Position numbers and translations under genes: made by a program. 53,337 bases of DNA from JAKVCB01 sp963578605 (GTDB taxonomy: Bacteria > Planctomycetota > Planctomycetia > Pirellulales > Lacipirellulaceae): contig CAUZEA010000031.1 of the NCBI GenBank assembly GCA_963578605.1, positions 1 to 53,337 of the forward strand, given 5' to 3'. Positions 34,308-42,566 of this stretch are shown in pieces. Numbering within the stretch: position 1 is the stretch's first letter; every line of letters starts with the position of its first letter. The notes beneath the pieces are model-generated. The model was not told the origin of the DNA. It was given only the letters and a program-made list of their open reading frames with translations, and made no database searches.

Positions 34308-34940
34308 ATGATCATGAGGAACCTGCCCACGGTCTTGCTGATTTCAGTTGGGATCCTTGGACTTTGCGGGTCCCTGGCTGTTGGTGACGAGTTAGCGACG
34401 GAGAAACAAGAGACGGCAAATCCAGCCGTTGATGACACCACGGTCGTGGCAATGATTCCGGCCGTATTCTTGACCGACGCCCACAAAAAACTATGCCTGG
34501 TGGGGGTTGGTGACACGTTGCCTCTGGCCGGCCTGCAAGATTTAAAGAAGCGGCCAGCCAGGATTTCAGATTTGTCGGGCAAGCTCGGAACAGTCCTGTT
34601 TTTCTGGGAACCAGGGCAGTGGATGTCGAAAATCGGTTTGGCCGACCTTCAGTCGGATGTGGCGGAAGCCTATGCCGGCCATGAAATATCTGTTGTCGGG
34701 GTTGGTGTCGATGTCACTCCGGCACAAGTAAAGCGGGATTCGGCAGCACTGAAGATCGACTACACCATGCTTATCGATCCCCAAGGAAAGGCTTTTTCTA
34801 AGATCGGGTCAAAGAAACTCCCGCGCCTCTTTCTGCTGGATTGCGACGGCAAGATTTTGTGGTTCGATATTGAATATTCGCTGGCCACAAGGCGCGAATT
34901 AAACCAGGCACTCCGCGCAATTCAGCCGAGTAAATCCTAA
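34308..34940 (+). CDS. Exported thioredoxin-fold protein lacking the CxxC site
   Basis: A 210-residue periplasmic protein of the TlpA/AhpC-like thioredoxin fold. A signal peptide ends near LAVGDELA (after about 23 residues). The fold begins with LPLAGLQDLKKRPARISDL, then GTVLFFWEPGQWMSKIGLADLQ, where the redox pair WCxxC should be; here both cysteines are missing (WEPGQW). The cis-proline loop (KLPRLFLLDCDGKILWF) is intact. With no catalytic cysteines it cannot do disulfide exchange and may be a binding or chaperone-like relative. AspS precedes it by 99 bp and MutS is convergent behind it. Confidence 0.8.
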   Translation: MIMRNLPTVLLISVGILGLCGSLAVGDELATEKQETANPAVDDTTVVAMIPAVFLTDAHKKLCLVGVGDTLPLAGLQDLKKRPARISDLSGKLGTVLFFWEPGQWMSKIGLADLQSDVAEAYAGHEISVVGVGVDVTPAQVKRDSAALKIDYTMLIDPQGKAFSKIGSKKLPRLFLLDCDGKILWFDIEYSLATRRELNQALRAIQPSKS

Positions 34941-35031
34941 GTTGCCGCGCAAGCAAAAGCGCGCAAAAGAAAAAACGTCCGAGAGGCCCTGCCGGGTGGC
35001 AGTCAGAATGCAATCGCTGAACAGCGGCGAG

Positions 35032-37752
35032 TTAACGCGCAGCTTTCTCCAGTCCCTGTTTCCACTTCTGGAGCAGTTTGAGGGCTTCCAAAGGAGTTGT
35101 TTCGTCAATATTCGCGTGGCGGATTTCTTCCAGCAACGGGTGTTCGATCCTTTCAAATAACGTGAGTTGATAAGGGGGATCGCTCTGCCCGTTTTTACCA
35201 TGGGCAGCTTCAACCTTCGTGGGGGACCCTTGCCCTAACTGGGGGCAGTCATGCTGCGATTCGAGCCAGGCAAGTACTTCCAGGGCCCGCTCGTTCACTG
35301 CCTTCGGCACGCCTGCCAGCTGGGCAACATGAATGCCGTAACTCTTTCCGGCTGCCCCGGCAACAACCTGGTGGAGGAAGACAACCTTGTCGTCCCATTC
35401 CTTGACGGCGACATTGCGGTTCTGAACGCCCGGGAGTTGGGTCTCTAACTCAGTAAGCTCGTGGTAGTGCGTGGCAAACAGGCAACGGCAACCGATCTGT
35501 CCCTGCAGATGCTCAACGATGCTCCAGGCAATCGACAACCCATCGTAAGTACTCGTGCCACGCCCGATTTCATCAAGAATCACGAGGCTTTGCCGAGTGG
35601 CGGTGTTAAGGATTCGAGCCGTTTCGGTCATTTCCACCATAAAGGTACTCTGGCCGCGGGAAAGTTCATCGTTGGCCCCTACACGGGCAAAAATGCGGTC
35701 GGCTACCCCGATCACAGCGTGTCGGGCAGGGACAAAACTGCCAATCTGGGCGAGCAGCGTCAGCAAGGCCGCTTGTCGGATATAAGTGCTCTTACCCGAC
35801 ATGTTGGGGCCGGTAATCAACAACAGCGAAGGGAGTGTCGAACGCGTGGCGGCTTGTTGGTCGCAATCGGGCTGCGGATATTCCGGTTCGAGGTATTGCC
35901 CCTCGACTTGCACACCGTTGGGAACGAACGTCCCTTGCGGTTCGGTAATGTCGAGTACCGGATGCCGTCCCTCTTCAATGATGAGGACTGGCCGGGCAGA
36001 GATTTCCGGACGGACAAATTGACGCGAGCGGGCAAGTTCGGCCAGGCTGACCAGCACATCGACATGGGCCAGGGCTGCCGCCGTGCCGCGTAGCCTGCCC
36101 GCCACTTCGGAAACCAAATCGCGCAACTCGGCAAACAGCTCATACTCCAAGTCTTTCACCTGCTCGTTAGCGGTGAGGACCTTTTCTTCATATTCTTTCA
36201 ATTCGGGCGTAATAAAACGCTCGGCATTCTTCAGTGTTTGTTTTCGGGTGTATTCCGTTGGAACCTTGTCGCGGTGGGCGGACGTGACTTCCAGGAAATA
36301 CCCAAAGACCTTGTTAAAGCCAACCTTGAGATTTGTGATGCCGGTGCGGCGGATTTCGCCAGCTTGATACTCGGCCATCCATTTCTTTCCGCTCACACAA
36401 AGTTTCCGCAACTCATCGAGTTGCGAATGGACACCGTCCTTGATGATTCCGCCCTCTCGACTGGCGAGGGGGCAATCGTCAACTAACGAGTTTTCCAGGC
36501 GCGTACGAACCTCGGTGCACAAATCGATTTGCGTTTCGAGTTTTTGCAGCAGAGCACTCTCACACCCGTCCAACTTCACCTTGATTTCGGGCAAGAGGGA
36601 CAAGGTTCGCCCTACAAAGCTCAAATCCCTGGGGCTGGCCCGACCGGTCGTTACCCTTGCCAGCAGGCGTTCGATGTCGTAGATCGACTTCAGGACTTGA
36701 TTCAGGTCGCGGGTCAGTGGCGGGTTGGCCTCGAATTCCGCCACCGCGTCGAGTCGCCCCTCAATCGCATCGATGTCCGTCAGTGGTGCTGCCAGCCAGT
36801 CAGCAAGTAGTCGTGCGCCCATGGCGGTTACGGTGCGGTCAATGACTCCCAACAGTGAACCGTCGCGGCTCCCTGAACGGAGTGTCTGTACAATCTCCAG
36901 GCTGCGTCGAGTGGCAGGATCAATTTCAACGGCCTGGCCCGTGGTCCAGGGAATGAGCTGATCGATGTGGGCCAGCGATGCTTTTTGCGTTTCGTTGAGG
37001 TAATCAACAATGGCACCAGCTGCACGCAGGGCAAGCACATCTTGGGGTTGATCTTCGTCAAATCCAAATCCACGTAACGACTTCGTGCCAAAGTGTTTGC
37101 CGAGCACCTCGGCGGCTGTTGCCTTGCTATAAGCCCACGGTGGCCGGAGAGTTACCGAGGCATTTCCGGCTACATCCTCTGGCACCGGTTCCACGTCGTC
37201 GGCGAGCAGTAGTTCGGATGGTTCGATCCGGGCAAGTTGGTTTGCCAGCTGTCCCCGGGTCAATGCAGCCGCATAGAATCGGCCGGTCGAGATGTCAATC
37301 CAGGCCAGACCGACCTGCTTCTTCTCTGATTTACCGATACTCTTTTTGGGGTGGGGCTGGTCGACGAACACAGCCGCCAGGAAATTGCTTTCTTGCGGCT
37401 TGAGCAAGGCGTCGTCGGTCACGGTACCGGGACTGACAATCCGGGTGACTTCTCGGCGGACAAGCCCCTTTGCGGCTTTGGGGTCTTCGACTTGCTCACA
37501 AATCGCCGCCCGGTAACCCGCTGAAATGATCTTCGCCAGATAACTATTGAGCTGATGATGCGGGAAACCGGCCATGGGAATTGGGTTTTCACCCTTGTCA
37601 CGACTGGTCAACGCCAGCCCCAACTCGCGGGCAGCCGTTTTGGCATCTTCAAAGAACAGTTCGTAGAAATCCCCCATGCGAAATAACAGCAGCGCTTCGC
37701 CCACGGACGCTTTCGCTTCGTGGTACTGCTGTATCATGGGGGTAGGGGGCAT
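35032..37752 (-). CDS. mutS: DNA mismatch repair protein MutS
   Basis: A 906-residue mismatch-recognition ATPase that starts methyl-independent repair. The mismatch-reading Phe-x-Glu is in MGDFYELFFEDA (residues 29-31), and the C-terminal ATPase has Walker A GPNMSGKSTYIRQA, followed by DELSRGQSTFMVEMTE, DEIGRGTSTYDGLSIAWS and FATHYHELTELE. ATG 37752 is chosen since the conserved start MIQQYHEAK follows at once and GGAGA lies before it; the frame is open to 37917, overlapping fliG, but that part contains a palindrome and no conserved residues. Length is typical for MutS1. fliG precedes it on the same strand. MutL is not adjacent. Confidence 0.97.
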   Translation of the reverse strand: MPPTPMIQQYHEAKASVGEALLLFRMGDFYELFFEDAKTAARELGLALTSRDKGENPIPMAGFPHHQLNSYLAKIISAGYRAAICEQVEDPKAAKGLVRREVTRIVSPGTVTDDALLKPQESNFLAAVFVDQPHPKKSIGKSEKKQVGLAWIDISTGRFYAAALTRGQLANQLARIEPSELLLADDVEPVPEDVAGNASVTLRPPWAYSKATAAEVLGKHFGTKSLRGFGFDEDQPQDVLALRAAGAIVDYLNETQKASLAHIDQLIPWTTGQAVEIDPATRRSLEIVQTLRSGSRDGSLLGVIDRTVTAMGARLLADWLAAPLTDIDAIEGRLDAVAEFEANPPLTRDLNQVLKSIYDIERLLARVTTGRASPRDLSFVGRTLSLLPEIKVKLDGCESALLQKLETQIDLCTEVRTRLENSLVDDCPLASREGGIIKDGVHSQLDELRKLCVSGKKWMAEYQAGEIRRTGITNLKVGFNKVFGYFLEVTSAHRDKVPTEYTRKQTLKNAERFITPELKEYEEKVLTANEQVKDLEYELFAELRDLVSEVAGRLRGTAAALAHVDVLVSLAELARSRQFVRPEISARPVLIIEEGRHPVLDITEPQGTFVPNGVQVEGQYLEPEYPQPDCDQQAATRSTLPSLLLITGPNMSGKSTYIRQAALLTLLAQIGSFVPARHAVIGVADRIFARVGANDELSRGQSTFMVEMTETARILNTATRQSLVILDEIGRGTSTYDGLSIAWSIVEHLQGQIGCRCLFATHYHELTELETQLPGVQNRNVAVKEWDDKVVFLHQVVAGAAGKSYGIHVAQLAGVPKAVNERALEVLAWLESQHDCPQLGQGSPTKVEAAHGKNGQSDPPYQLTLFERIEHPLLEEIRHANIDETTPLEALKLLQKWKQGLEKAAR

Positions 37753-37824
37753 AGACCGCGTTCTCCGAGTCGCCGTGTATGCTAGCCGACGCCCCGGTCT
37801 GTCCTCAAGGGGCTGGTCAAGAAT

Positions 37825-37846
37825 CCGGCAGGTCATGACCTGCCGG
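37825..37846. promoter_or_regulatory. Perfect 22-bp palindrome between fliG and mutS
   Basis: CCGGCAGGTCA and its exact complement TGACCTGCCGG abut each other with no spacer. The sequence lies 73 bp before the mutS start and 45 bp after the fliG stop. It could be a two-fold operator, or in RNA a 9-bp GC-rich hairpin with a CATG loop; no T-tract follows, so it is not a standard terminator. Confidence 0.55.
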
Positions 37847-37891
37847 GTGAGGGTGCAAGATGCGACCGATAGCACGGTCGTGAGCGAGGCA

Positions 37892-38881
37892 CTATTGCAC
37901 CATTTGCTCTTTTTCACCCATCGTATGGATCTCTATTTTTCCCTCTTCCTCCAGACGCCGGGCAATATCGACGATTTCTTGTTGCCTGGCTTCCACCGCC
38001 GAGAGCTTAACTGCCCCGAGGGTTTCCATTTCTTCGCGGAGCATATCACCGGCACGCTGCGACATATTACCGAGAATGCGATCTTTCAACTCGTCGCTGG
38101 CCCCCTTGAGGGCGTAGGCGCATTGCATGTTTTCAACATTCTCGAGAATCGCTTGAATATCCTTGTCATCCAATCTGGCGATGTCTGCGAAGACAAACAT
38201 GAGCCGGCGAATTTGTTCAACCAGGTCTGGGTCGTCACTTTCCAGTTTTTCCAGCAGGACCCGTTCGGTGTCACGGTCAGAAACGTTGAGCATTTTGGCT
38301 ACCGATTCGACTCCACCGACGGGCTCAAAGCTATGGTTGACGACACTCGACATTCGTTTCTCAAGCCCCAACTCCACTTCGCGAATTACCTCGGGATTTG
38401 TTTGCCCTATGCTCGCCATGCGGCGTACAACGGCGATCTGGCACTCCTGTGGCAATCCTGCCATGACCTCCGCTCCAAACGCTGGCGGCAAGCAGGAGAG
38501 AATCAGGGCAATTGTCTGGGGATGTTCATCGATGATGTAGGTCAGCACGTTCTGACTGTCAACATGCCGAAGAAAACCGAAGGGCGAATCCTCGATTGAC
38601 TGCCGAAGGTTCTCAATTGCCGAAGATGCCCTCGAACCGAGCGCTTTCTTTATGAGGTTTTTCGCTAATTCAAGACTGCCATTTTTGGGTCCTCCGACAC
38701 GATTTGAATCTGCAAACTCCCGGATTACCGTTTCTTGCTCATTGGTGGTGACCCGATTCATACAGGCAATTTCAACACAGACTTGTTCGATCTGTTGAAG
38801 ATCGAATTTACTCATCAACATGCCGGCCTCTTCCTCGGGCAAACTCACCAACACGATAGCCGCTTTGCGAGTGGTCGACAT
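37892..38881 (-). CDS. fliG: Flagellar motor switch protein FliG
   Basis: A 329-residue cytoplasmic ring protein that links the MS ring to torque generation and switching. The middle domain shows the EHPQT motif (IIDEHPQTIALILSCLPP) and the armadillo-like SPFGFLRHVDSQNVLTYI. The C-terminal domain carries the charged helix DDKDIQAILENV with torque residues (residues about 235-265) and ends in acidic ILGNMSQRAGDMLREEMETL. Length is close to E. coli FliG (331). No other flagellar genes lie in the window, so it is a solitary copy next to mutS. Planctomycetes are often motile in a swarmer stage, with flagellar genes dispersed. Confidence 0.95.
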   Translation of the reverse strand: MSTTRKAAIVLVSLPEEEAGMLMSKFDLQQIEQVCVEIACMNRVTTNEQETVIREFADSNRVGGPKNGSLELAKNLIKKALGSRASSAIENLRQSIEDSPFGFLRHVDSQNVLTYIIDEHPQTIALILSCLPPAFGAEVMAGLPQECQIAVVRRMASIGQTNPEVIREVELGLEKRMSSVVNHSFEPVGGVESVAKMLNVSDRDTERVLLEKLESDDPDLVEQIRRLMFVFADIARLDDKDIQAILENVENMQCAYALKGASDELKDRILGNMSQRAGDMLREEMETLGAVKLSAVEARQQEIVDIARRLEEEGKIEIHTMGEKEQMVQ

Positions 38882-39219
38882 GGGCTGAACTTCCTTGTTA
38901 GCAGATGCTCCTGCGACGTGCGATTGCGTTCAAAAACCGGGCGCAGGTTCCCTACTCCTAACTGGATCATCGTCCCCCAGTCCAGGTGGCTTGAGCATGA
39001 ATGAACGGTTGTGCCGATCAGAATGGTTGGCGGTCCCCAGGAGTTGCGGCTTTCAGGGTACCAGGTCGTGCGCTCGCACTATGGCCTGCACGGACCACCT
39101 CGTTTTGTGGTGGTGGCATCGTTACGTGGCAACTCTTGCCAGCAGTGCTGTCGCCGTCCGGATCGAGCAGACCGCTGGTAACGGCAGCCGTTCAGACCGG
39201 GCTGCCTTGGTGAGCTTGC
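38882..39219. other. Intergenic region between fliG and folD
   Basis: About 340 bp between two minus-strand genes. It should contain the fliG promoter at its left. A plus-strand frame (38895-39272) is open but compositionally implausible, rich in Cys, Trp and Ser, and extends into folD on the opposite strand. No RNA or repeat was recognised. Confidence 0.5.
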
Positions 39220-40083
39220 TCACGTTTCGAGCTCTTGAGCAGCAGCCAGCGTATTGTAAAGCAGCATGGTGACAGTCAGCGGGCCAACGCCACCAGGCAC
39301 GGGGGTAATGTTGCCGGCGACCTCTCTGACTTCGTCAAATGCAACGTCGCCCACCAGGCCATCGGCGGTTCGATTAATGCCAACGTCGATCACCGACGCT
39401 CCGGGCTTGACCATTTCGGCGGTCACAAAATTTGGCTGACCGATGGCAACAACGAGAATGTCTGCAAGGCGGGTGACAGCCGGCAAATCAGCTGTCCGGC
39501 TGTGGCATACCGTGACGGTCGCATTGCCACCTGGACCTCGCTGCACAAGCATATTGGCCAGGGGTTTGCCGACGATGTCGCTGCGGCCGACGATCACGAC
39601 ATGTTGACCGGCTATCTCGATTTCATTGCGGAGCAGCAACTGCTGAATACCGGCGGGGGTACACGGCAAGTACCGTGGGCGTCCCTGCACAATTCGCCCG
39701 ACGTTTTCCGGATGAAACGCGTCGACATCTTTGGCTGGACTCACCGCTTGCAGGATCCGCTCTACGCGAATTCCATCTGGCAGTGGCAGTTGCACCAAGA
39801 TTCCGTGAACTTTGCGATCTTTGTTTAGCCGGGCAACGATCTGCAAGAGTTCGTCTTCGGACGCATTGGCGGGCAGGCGGCAGAGTTGGCTTTCGATACC
39901 CACCAGTTCGCAGCCACGCCGTTTGTTGCGAATATAGACCTCGCTGGCTGGATCTTCTCCTGTCAAAACAGCGGCCAGGCATGGCACAACGCTGTTGTTC
40001 TGAATGAACTCAATCACCTCGACAGCGAGTTCCTGTCGGAGCTGTTTGGCAAGTTCCTTGCCGTCAAGAATTGTGGCAGCCAT
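39220..40083 (-). CDS. folD: Methylenetetrahydrofolate dehydrogenase / methenyltetrahydrofolate cyclohydrolase
   Basis: A 287-residue bifunctional enzyme of folate one-carbon metabolism. The catalytic Tyr50 and Lys54 lie in ASEVYIRNKRRGCE; other hallmarks are GILVQLPLPDGI, PAKDVDAFHPENVGRI, the NADP loop VVIVGRSDIVGKPLANML and the C-terminal GDVAFDEVREVAGNITPVPG. Length is normal. It starts with ATG at 40083. It lies alone on the strand, 360 bp from pgpA. The window thus holds genes of both the folate (folD) and H4MPT (mch) C1 carriers. Confidence 0.97.
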   Translation of the reverse strand: MAATILDGKELAKQLRQELAVEVIEFIQNNSVVPCLAAVLTGEDPASEVYIRNKRRGCELVGIESQLCRLPANASEDELLQIVARLNKDRKVHGILVQLPLPDGIRVERILQAVSPAKDVDAFHPENVGRIVQGRPRYLPCTPAGIQQLLLRNEIEIAGQHVVIVGRSDIVGKPLANMLVQRGPGGNATVTVCHSRTADLPAVTRLADILVVAIGQPNFVTAEMVKPGASVIDVGINRTADGLVGDVAFDEVREVAGNITPVPGGVGPLTVTMLLYNTLAAAQELET

Positions 40084-40442
40084 AGTTTAATCTACGATTT
40101 GAGCGGACATACTAAAGGGGAGGGGCTCTAAATCTGCGAGGAGGTCCGCACAGGGCAGGGCCACTCCTGATGGGGAATTCTTCAATTGCCACCACAATTC
40201 ACCACCCGATGTGTAAAAACGCGGTTCCGGTTCACGCAAGGTTGCAAAGCCCCGGAAAGTTTTTTCCTGCCGGGATCGGGCAGCGGCAGGAAAAGCACCG
40301 CGCCGCAGGTAAGCACCTACCGTTTGGGCCCCCGGCGATCCACGGCCACCGGAGCGGACATCATTCTAACTTCGCTGCTGCCAACGGACTACCCGCGCTG
40401 GGTCACGACCAGCCTGGCGGGTCCCGAGCCACACGGGTTCGA
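40084..40442. other. Intergenic region between folD and pgpA
   Basis: About 360 bp with no conserved open frame on either strand. The folD promoter is expected near the left end. Short inverted CCCGG repeats around 40253-40276 could form a weak hairpin; nothing else stands out. Confidence 0.45.
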
Positions 40443-40922
40443 CTACAGCTGATAGAGCAGAGCCAGAGCCAGGCAGGCATAAATGCCGGCGACCCAGTCG
40501 TCGGCCATAATGCCAAGCCCATCGGGGAGCCGTTCCAACTGTCGGGCGGGTGGCGGTTTCCAGATGTCGAACAAACGAATCAAAACAAATCCTGCGACAC
40601 CTGACCACCAATCGGTGAAGGGGACGATCAGAAATACCATGGGTACCGTGACAATTTCGTCCCACACGATGGCTTGATTATCCTTGGTTCCCCCGAGGTC
40701 ATTTCCCGCCCGCGTCGAGAGGGGTATCCCCACAAGATTGAGAATCACGATCACCAGTAGTTGCCACCACCAGCCGTGGATCAACCCAATCGACCAGGCG
40801 AGGGGCATTCCCCAGATCAGGGCACCGACGGTCCCCGGCGCCGGCACAACAAGCCCGACACGCAAGCCTGTTGCCAGCCAAACCGGTAACGAGCCGGGAG
40901 CGGGCTGCTGGGAGTTGCTCAA
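40443..40922 (-). CDS. pgpA: Phosphatidylglycerophosphatase A
   Basis: A 159-residue inner-membrane phosphatase that removes phosphate from phosphatidylglycerophosphate, finishing phosphatidylglycerol synthesis. Family motifs are APGTVGALIWG, DNQAIVWDEIVTVPMVF (Asp-Glu metal site), VLIRLFDIWKPPPARQ and GLGIMADDWVAGIYACLALA, separated by three or four hydrophobic helices. The ATG overlaps the stop of the cysteine synthase gene by 4 bp, so it is translationally coupled to it despite the unrelated function. Length is typical for PgpA. Confidence 0.94.
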   Translation of the reverse strand: MSNSQQPAPGSLPVWLATGLRVGLVVPAPGTVGALIWGMPLAWSIGLIHGWWWQLLVIVILNLVGIPLSTRAGNDLGGTKDNQAIVWDEIVTVPMVFLIVPFTDWWSGVAGFVLIRLFDIWKPPPARQLERLPDGLGIMADDWVAGIYACLALALLYQL

Positions 40923-42289
40923 GAGGCTCCCACTGCGTCAGATGCCGAAGTGGGATGGCCTTTGCGAACCCATTCGTTGAGGCCCCCCTTCATACTTTTC
41001 ACATTGTGATATCCCATTGATTTGAAATAGAGCACGGCTTGTTTGGAAAACTTCCCAATGTTGCAAATCGTGACGATGGGAGCATCGCGGTCACCGGGTA
41101 ACTCATTGGCCCGTTGAGCGAGATCATCTTGTGGAAGGTTCAAGGCACCGTCGATATGCATTTCGGCAAACATCTCGGGGCCGCGGATATCGACCAGCAG
41201 GGGCCGGTCGGGCCCAGCGAGCCATTCATGCAGGTCGTTTGCGCTGATACTGTCGTACTTGTTCTTGAGGTTTTCCATCATCTCGTTGATAAGGATATCG
41301 TTCTTGCTGGGACCTGCCGATTCTTCTTTGCGATCTGCAGGACAAATCTCCGGGAAATGTCGCTGGACGGAAGATGCATATTTGAAGATGTTATCGCAAA
41401 AGATAACAACTACGATCGCGCCGGGTTCATCGGGAACGAGCTTGCATGCCCCCGCCAGATTCATCCCCGAACTGGGGCCGGCGATGACGCATTCTTCCCG
41501 GTTCAGGCGGAGGCACAAGTCATACGCCTCCTGATCGGCGACCTCGACTTCACCGTCGTATTCATCGGGGCAATAAAGTTCGGTTTGCACAAGTTGGCGC
41601 TGACTGCGGACGCCGGGAATATCATGCCCCTCTTCGGGGTAGACTCCCAAGACCTTAATCTTGGGGTTTTTCTCTTTGAGAAATCTTCCCGTTCCGGTAA
41701 TCGTTCCGCAGGTACCGAGTCCAGCCACAAAATGGGTGATCTGGCCGTCGGTCTGCCGCCAGATTTCAGGTCCTGTGGTCCGATAATGAGCTTCCGGATT
41801 GGCCTCATTGCGATACTGATCAAGCATCACATAGCCAGGCTGTTCGGCCGTTTCACGAGCTTTGGCAATGGCACCTTCGGGTGCCCCTGGTGCGGGACAG
41901 AGCGTATCGTCCAGTTCCATCACGTCCGTCCCGAAGAACCTCAGCACGGTCCGTTTTTCGAGCGGGATCTCCGACGAGAGGGGGGTTTCAAGTGGATATC
42001 CCTTGGCGTTGCCGATCATGGCCAAACCGAGCCCCGTATTACCGGAGGTTGGCTCGACGAGTTTCACCCCTGGTTTCAACACGCCACGTTCTTCCGCGTC
42101 TTGAATCAGGTTGGCGGCTACACGGTCTTTGATAGCTCCAAACGGGTTGTACCATTCCAGCTTGGCGAACACCTGAGTGTGTTTGAAGGGCACGACGTGG
42201 TTAAGGCGAACCAAGGGTGTTGGATTTTCCTCATTACAGAGGAGGCCAAGCATTGAATCGTAAACACGGCGCGAGTGGTCGTGGGGCAT
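40919..42289 (-). CDS. Cysteine synthase-type PLP enzyme fused to a rhodanese domain
   Basis: A 456-residue fusion. Residues about 1-335 form a cysteine synthase/cystathionine beta-synthase fold with the PLP lysine at 54 (NPFGAIKDRVA), substrate loop EPTSGNTGLGLAM and pyrophosphate loop GLGTCGTITGTGRFL. Residues about 356-450 form a rhodanese domain (LLVDIRGPEMFAEMHIDGA) whose active cysteine lies in VTICNIGKFS. A joining linker contains an acidic/Lys-rich stretch. GAGGA precedes ATG 42289; a longer frame to 42361 is improbable. The gene is divergent from a sulfite reductase gene, so sulfide made there could be captured here, with rhodanese handling sulfane sulfur. Role of the fusion is inferred. 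Confidence 0.92.
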   Translation of the reverse strand: MPHDHSRRVYDSMLGLLCNEENPTPLVRLNHVVPFKHTQVFAKLEWYNPFGAIKDRVAANLIQDAEERGVLKPGVKLVEPTSGNTGLGLAMIGNAKGYPLETPLSSEIPLEKRTVLRFFGTDVMELDDTLCPAPGAPEGAIAKARETAEQPGYVMLDQYRNEANPEAHYRTTGPEIWRQTDGQITHFVAGLGTCGTITGTGRFLKEKNPKIKVLGVYPEEGHDIPGVRSQRQLVQTELYCPDEYDGEVEVADQEAYDLCLRLNREECVIAGPSSGMNLAGACKLVPDEPGAIVVVIFCDNIFKYASSVQRHFPEICPADRKEESAGPSKNDILINEMMENLKNKYDSISANDLHEWLAGPDRPLLVDIRGPEMFAEMHIDGALNLPQDDLAQRANELPGDRDAPIVTICNIGKFSKQAVLYFKSMGYHNVKSMKGGLNEWVRKGHPTSASDAVGAS

Positions 42290-42566
42290 GGTGTCCTCAA
42301 TACCGAGTGTGGGAAAAATGATTGGGCAAACCCCAATCGCAGTCCATCGAAAAGGATTCACCTAGCTTTGTAGTCTATTTAAAATATATCCTAGAAAGCC
42401 GAGTTTTTCCATGCCAGTCGAGTTCTGTCCCTGTTGGCGCAATTGCTTTTGCAGCATGTATTGTGATAAGCTTCAGCCATATCTGGAACCCATTACCCCT
42501 TATAAATAAAGTGGTCTGAGCATACCTGCTCCAGTTCAAGCAATCAGTTCTTTAAGGCAACCCGTC
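42290..42566. promoter_or_regulatory. Shared divergent promoter region of the sulfur genes
   Basis: The 277 bp between the divergent cysteine synthase-rhodanese and sulfite reductase genes must hold both promoters. It is clearly AT-richer than its surroundings, especially 42373-42400 and 42498-42512 (TATAAATAAAG). No -35/-10 pair with correct spacing and no known sulfur-regulator site could be assigned confidently. Confidence 0.45.

Noticed and set aside
37753..37917. N-terminal extension of mutS overlapping fliG
   Set aside because: The extra 55 codons cover a palindrome and lack conservation; MutS proteins begin near MIQQYHEAK.
38895..39272. Plus-strand frame of 125 codons between fliG and folD
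   Set aside because: Runs into folD on the opposite strand, rich in Cys/Trp/Ser, no domain or ribosome site.
41114..42256. Plus-strand open frame of 380 codons opposite the cysteine synthase-rhodanese gene
   Set aside because: Antisense shadow of a gene with fully conserved catalytic motifs; no independent evidence.
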